A stretch of 6,207 nt of DNA from Cyanobacteria bacterium UBA11153 (lineage in GTDB: Bacteria; Cyanobacteriota; Cyanobacteriia; Cyanobacteriales; Coleofasciculaceae). Of the stretch, positions 5,010 to 6,207 are shown piece by piece. Both the position numbers and the translations under genes were made by a program. The notes beneath the pieces were generated by a model. It worked only from the letters and a program-made list of their open reading frames with translations. It was not told where the DNA came from and ran no database searches. The stretch's first letter is position 1; the number at the start of each line of letters is the position of its first letter. The stretch is from NCBI GenBank assembly GCA_003511885.1, contig DOIX01000014.1:1-6207 (forward strand), read 5' to 3'.

Positions 5010-5684
5010 ATGCACAATCATATTTTAGTAGTAGAAGACGAAATCAAACTCGCTCAATTTATTGAATTGGAACTCAAATATGAAGGATATCAAGTTACTC
5101 TAGCCAACGATGGATTAACAGGATTAACAGCAGCGCGAGAATCAGATCCCGATCTAATTATTCTTGACTGGATGTTACCAGGAATATCTGGCCCTGAAAT
5201 CTGTCGGAGATTGCGGACAACTGGAGACAAAGTACCAATTATTTTATTAACAGCTAAAGATGAAGTAAGCGATAGAGTTGCTGGTTTAGATGCGGGAGCA
5301 GATGATTATGTAGTCAAACCTTTTAGTGTGGAGGAATTGTTAGCCAGAGTGCGGGCACATTTGCGCAGAGAAAGTCCAGAGGAACCAGATACGTTACAAT
5401 TTTCTGACTTAAGCTTAAATCGCATTACCCGCGAAGTTTATCGGGGCAATCGATTAATTGAGTTGACGGCTAAAGAATTTGATTTACTAGAATATCTTCT
5501 TACCCATCCTCGTCAAGTCCTTACCCGCGATCGCATCTTGGAGCGAGTTTGGGGGTATGATTTTATGGGCGACTCCAATATTATTGAGGTTTATGTCCGT
5601 TACTTGCGATTGAAGTTAGAAGCGAATGGGGAAAAACGTTTAGTGCAAACTGTACGAGGAGTGGGGTATGTCTTGCGGGAATAA
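5010..5684 (+). CDS. OmpR/PhoB-family response regulator
   Basis: A 224-residue DNA-binding response regulator of standard length. The receiver domain covers about 3-118. It has acidic residues E9, D10 and E11 (VVEDE), phospho-acceptor D53 (LILDWMLPG), T81 (LLTAKDE) and K103 (VVKPFS). A short linker ESPEEPD follows. The winged-helix effector covers about 130-224, with [13 protein letters not shown], recognition helix region [15 protein letters not shown] and wing [13 protein letters not shown]. All phosphotransfer residues are intact, so it should be activated by a histidine kinase, and none is in this window. It resembles many cyanobacterial OmpR-type regulators, but I cannot name it safely. 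The [11 protein letters not shown] start fits the family. GAGAAG abuts the ATG with no spacing, too close for a good Shine-Dalgarno. The gene lies 88 bp after the kinase gene on the same strand with no terminator between, so co-transcription or functional coupling is possible but unproven. A HIP1 site lies in the gene (5527-5534). Confidence 0.95.
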   Translation: MHNHILVVEDEIKLAQFIELELKYEGYQVTLANDGLTGLTAARESDPDLIILDWMLPGISGPEICRRLRTTGDKVPIILLTAKDEVSDRVAGLDAGADDYVVKPFSVEELLARVRAHLRRESPEEPDTLQFSDLSLNRITREVYRGNRLIELTAKEFDLLEYLLTHPRQVLTRDRILERVWGYDFMGDSNIIEVYVRYLRLKLEANGEKRLVQTVRGVGYVLRE

Positions 5685-5734
5685 GGGAATTGATTGCCAA
5701 TACTAACGGGCGACACCCTTAAGCGAAAATTCAT

Positions 5735-6115
5735 TTAATCTTCAATCTGTTGAACTTGAACCTCCACAGCATCAACATCAATCGTACCGGGAGGTGTCAA
5801 GCGCAGAAAATGTCCTTGTTCAACTTTCAGAGGTTCCCCACAGTTTGGACAACGACAGTTAGTGGCGTTAAACCCCGTGAATTGATATGCGCAGACTGGA
5901 CACTTGTCTTCCACCAGATTCCGTTTCAACCACCAGCGAAACCCCAGCCATCCAATTACTGGTGTCAGGATTGCCAAGGCAACCAGAATGAAAAAACCGT
6001 TTACCACCCAGCCCAAACCAACTGAGCCAAGTAACAAGCAGGTGGCGAGTAAAGTCAGCCAACAGCCCAAACCCGATTGGTTAAACTGTGAAAATTTAGG
6101 ATCGTACTGGTTCAC
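5735..6115 (-). CDS. Two-TM membrane protein with zinc ribbon, unknown function
   Basis: A 126-residue protein of a kind I recognise as conserved among cyanobacteria but without known role. A short polar N-terminus (MNQYDPKFSQFNQSG) is followed by two hydrophobic segments, about 16-38 and 40-63, joined by a very short turn (a helical hairpin). Next comes a zinc-ribbon-like domain with C72-x2-C75 and C89-x2-C92 (KCPVCAYQF and RCPNCGEPL; C87 is an extra Cys). The conserved-looking tail LRLTPPGTIDVDAVEVQ ends in acidic QQIED. The basic residues after TM2 (R60, K64, R65) suggest the ribbon is cytosolic. The start is GTG at 6113-6115, read as fMet, supported by an upstream GAAGAG. It converges on the response regulator gene with 50 bp between the stops, and no clear terminator hairpin is seen there. 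Confidence 0.85.
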   Translation of the reverse strand: MNQYDPKFSQFNQSGLGCWLTLLATCLLLGSVGLGWVVNGFFILVALAILTPVIGWLGFRWWLKRNLVEDKCPVCAYQFTGFNATNCRCPNCGEPLKVEQGHFLRLTPPGTIDVDAVEVQVQQIED

Positions 6116-6119
6116 GCTA

Positions 6120-6125
6120 CTCTTC
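6120..6125 (-). promoter_or_regulatory. Shine-Dalgarno deciding a GTG start
   Basis: On the minus strand GAAGAG lies 4 nt before GTG (6113-6115). No in-frame ATG lies upstream or close downstream. The ATG in ACATGTTAG a little further upstream is in another frame and meets TAG after three codons. Confidence 0.6.
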
Positions 6126-6145
6126 TAACATGTTTTGTATGATTG

Positions 6146-6172
6146 ATTATATCCATCCTAGTGTAAGATCAA
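6146..6172 (-). promoter_or_regulatory. Promoter of the zinc-ribbon membrane protein gene
   Basis: On the minus strand a perfect TATAAT (6151 down to 6146) has a partial -35 TTGATC (6172 down to 6167) at a 15-bp spacer. The start point would be near 6139, giving a leader of about 24 nt that holds the GAAGAG site. The -10 is strong and the -35 is only 4/6 with a short spacer. Confidence 0.5.
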
Positions 6173-6179
6173 ACTTACA
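6162..6179. promoter_or_regulatory. Operator-like palindrome over the -35 region
   Basis: TGTAAG-ATCAAA-CTTACA is a perfect 6-bp inverted repeat with a 6-bp spacer. It covers the putative -35 of the preceding promoter entry. An 18-bp dyad at this place is what a dimeric regulator's site looks like. The spacing does not fit NtcA (GTA-N8-TAC; here it is N10). Confidence 0.4.
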
Positions 6180-6207
6180 GCACCTCTGCTATCCGCTAAA
6201 CACTGGA

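Noticed and set aside
5685..5734. Bidirectional terminator between the convergent genes
   Set aside because: Only a 3-bp GGG...CCC pairing (around 5708-5718) can be drawn and no T run follows, which is too weak to call.
5750..6128. Open frames on the plus strand (5750-6025 and 5904-6128)
   Set aside because: They are antisense to the zinc-ribbon membrane protein gene, which has clear TM segments and CxxC motifs in its own frame.
6162..6179. NtcA binding site
   Set aside because: NtcA needs GTA-N8-TAC; the spacing here is 10, and no other part of the promoter fits.

Overview
The window looks like a chromosomal segment from a filamentous, Oscillatoriales- or Nostocales-like cyanobacterium. 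Four things point there. Three copies of the HIP1 octamer GCGATCGC are present. C-rich heptanucleotide tandem repeats of the cyanobacterial STRR type are present. Several genes belong to families recognisable from cyanobacteria: a zinc-ribbon/Ser-Thr kinase/WD40 protein, a two-TM zinc-ribbon protein and a TPS exoprotein remnant. Base composition is AT-rich. No rRNA, tRNA, CRISPR array, transposase or phage gene is visible.

Layout, left to right. Positions 1-305 hold a strong intrinsic terminator for an upstream gene that is out of view, a compound palindromic repeat and a five-unit heptad array. A small acidic protein of unknown function (306-704, +) follows and ends just before a long inverted repeat (737-799). 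Next comes a leftward block: a DUF1499 protein (895-1299, -), the broken 5' end of a secreted hemagglutinin-type exoprotein gene (1429-1752, -), and a HAD-superfamily hydrolase (1780-2589, -). A repeat-rich divergent intergenic region (2590-2914) separates this block from the largest gene, a membrane Ser/Thr kinase with a seven-blade WD40 propeller (2915-4921, +). An OmpR-type response regulator (5010-5684, +) lies 88 bp further on with no terminator between. A convergent small membrane zinc-ribbon protein (5735-6115, -) closes the window; its GTG start is preceded by a Shine-Dalgarno-like site and a TATAAT promoter overlapped by a palindrome.

Functionally, the only plausible linked pair is the kinase and the response regulator, which lie in tandem and are both signalling proteins. 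The regulator has no histidine kinase beside it here. The remaining genes look like unrelated housekeeping or conserved hypothetical genes separated by dispersed repeats. I see no convincing new multi-gene system. The points most worth a second look are the exact 42-residue periodicity and predicted extracytoplasmic placement of the WD40 propeller, the heptad/110-bp repeat leader that runs to the kinase start codon, the truncated exoprotein gene whose breakpoint and signal peptide both coincide with repeat sequence, and the operator-like palindrome over the last promoter.
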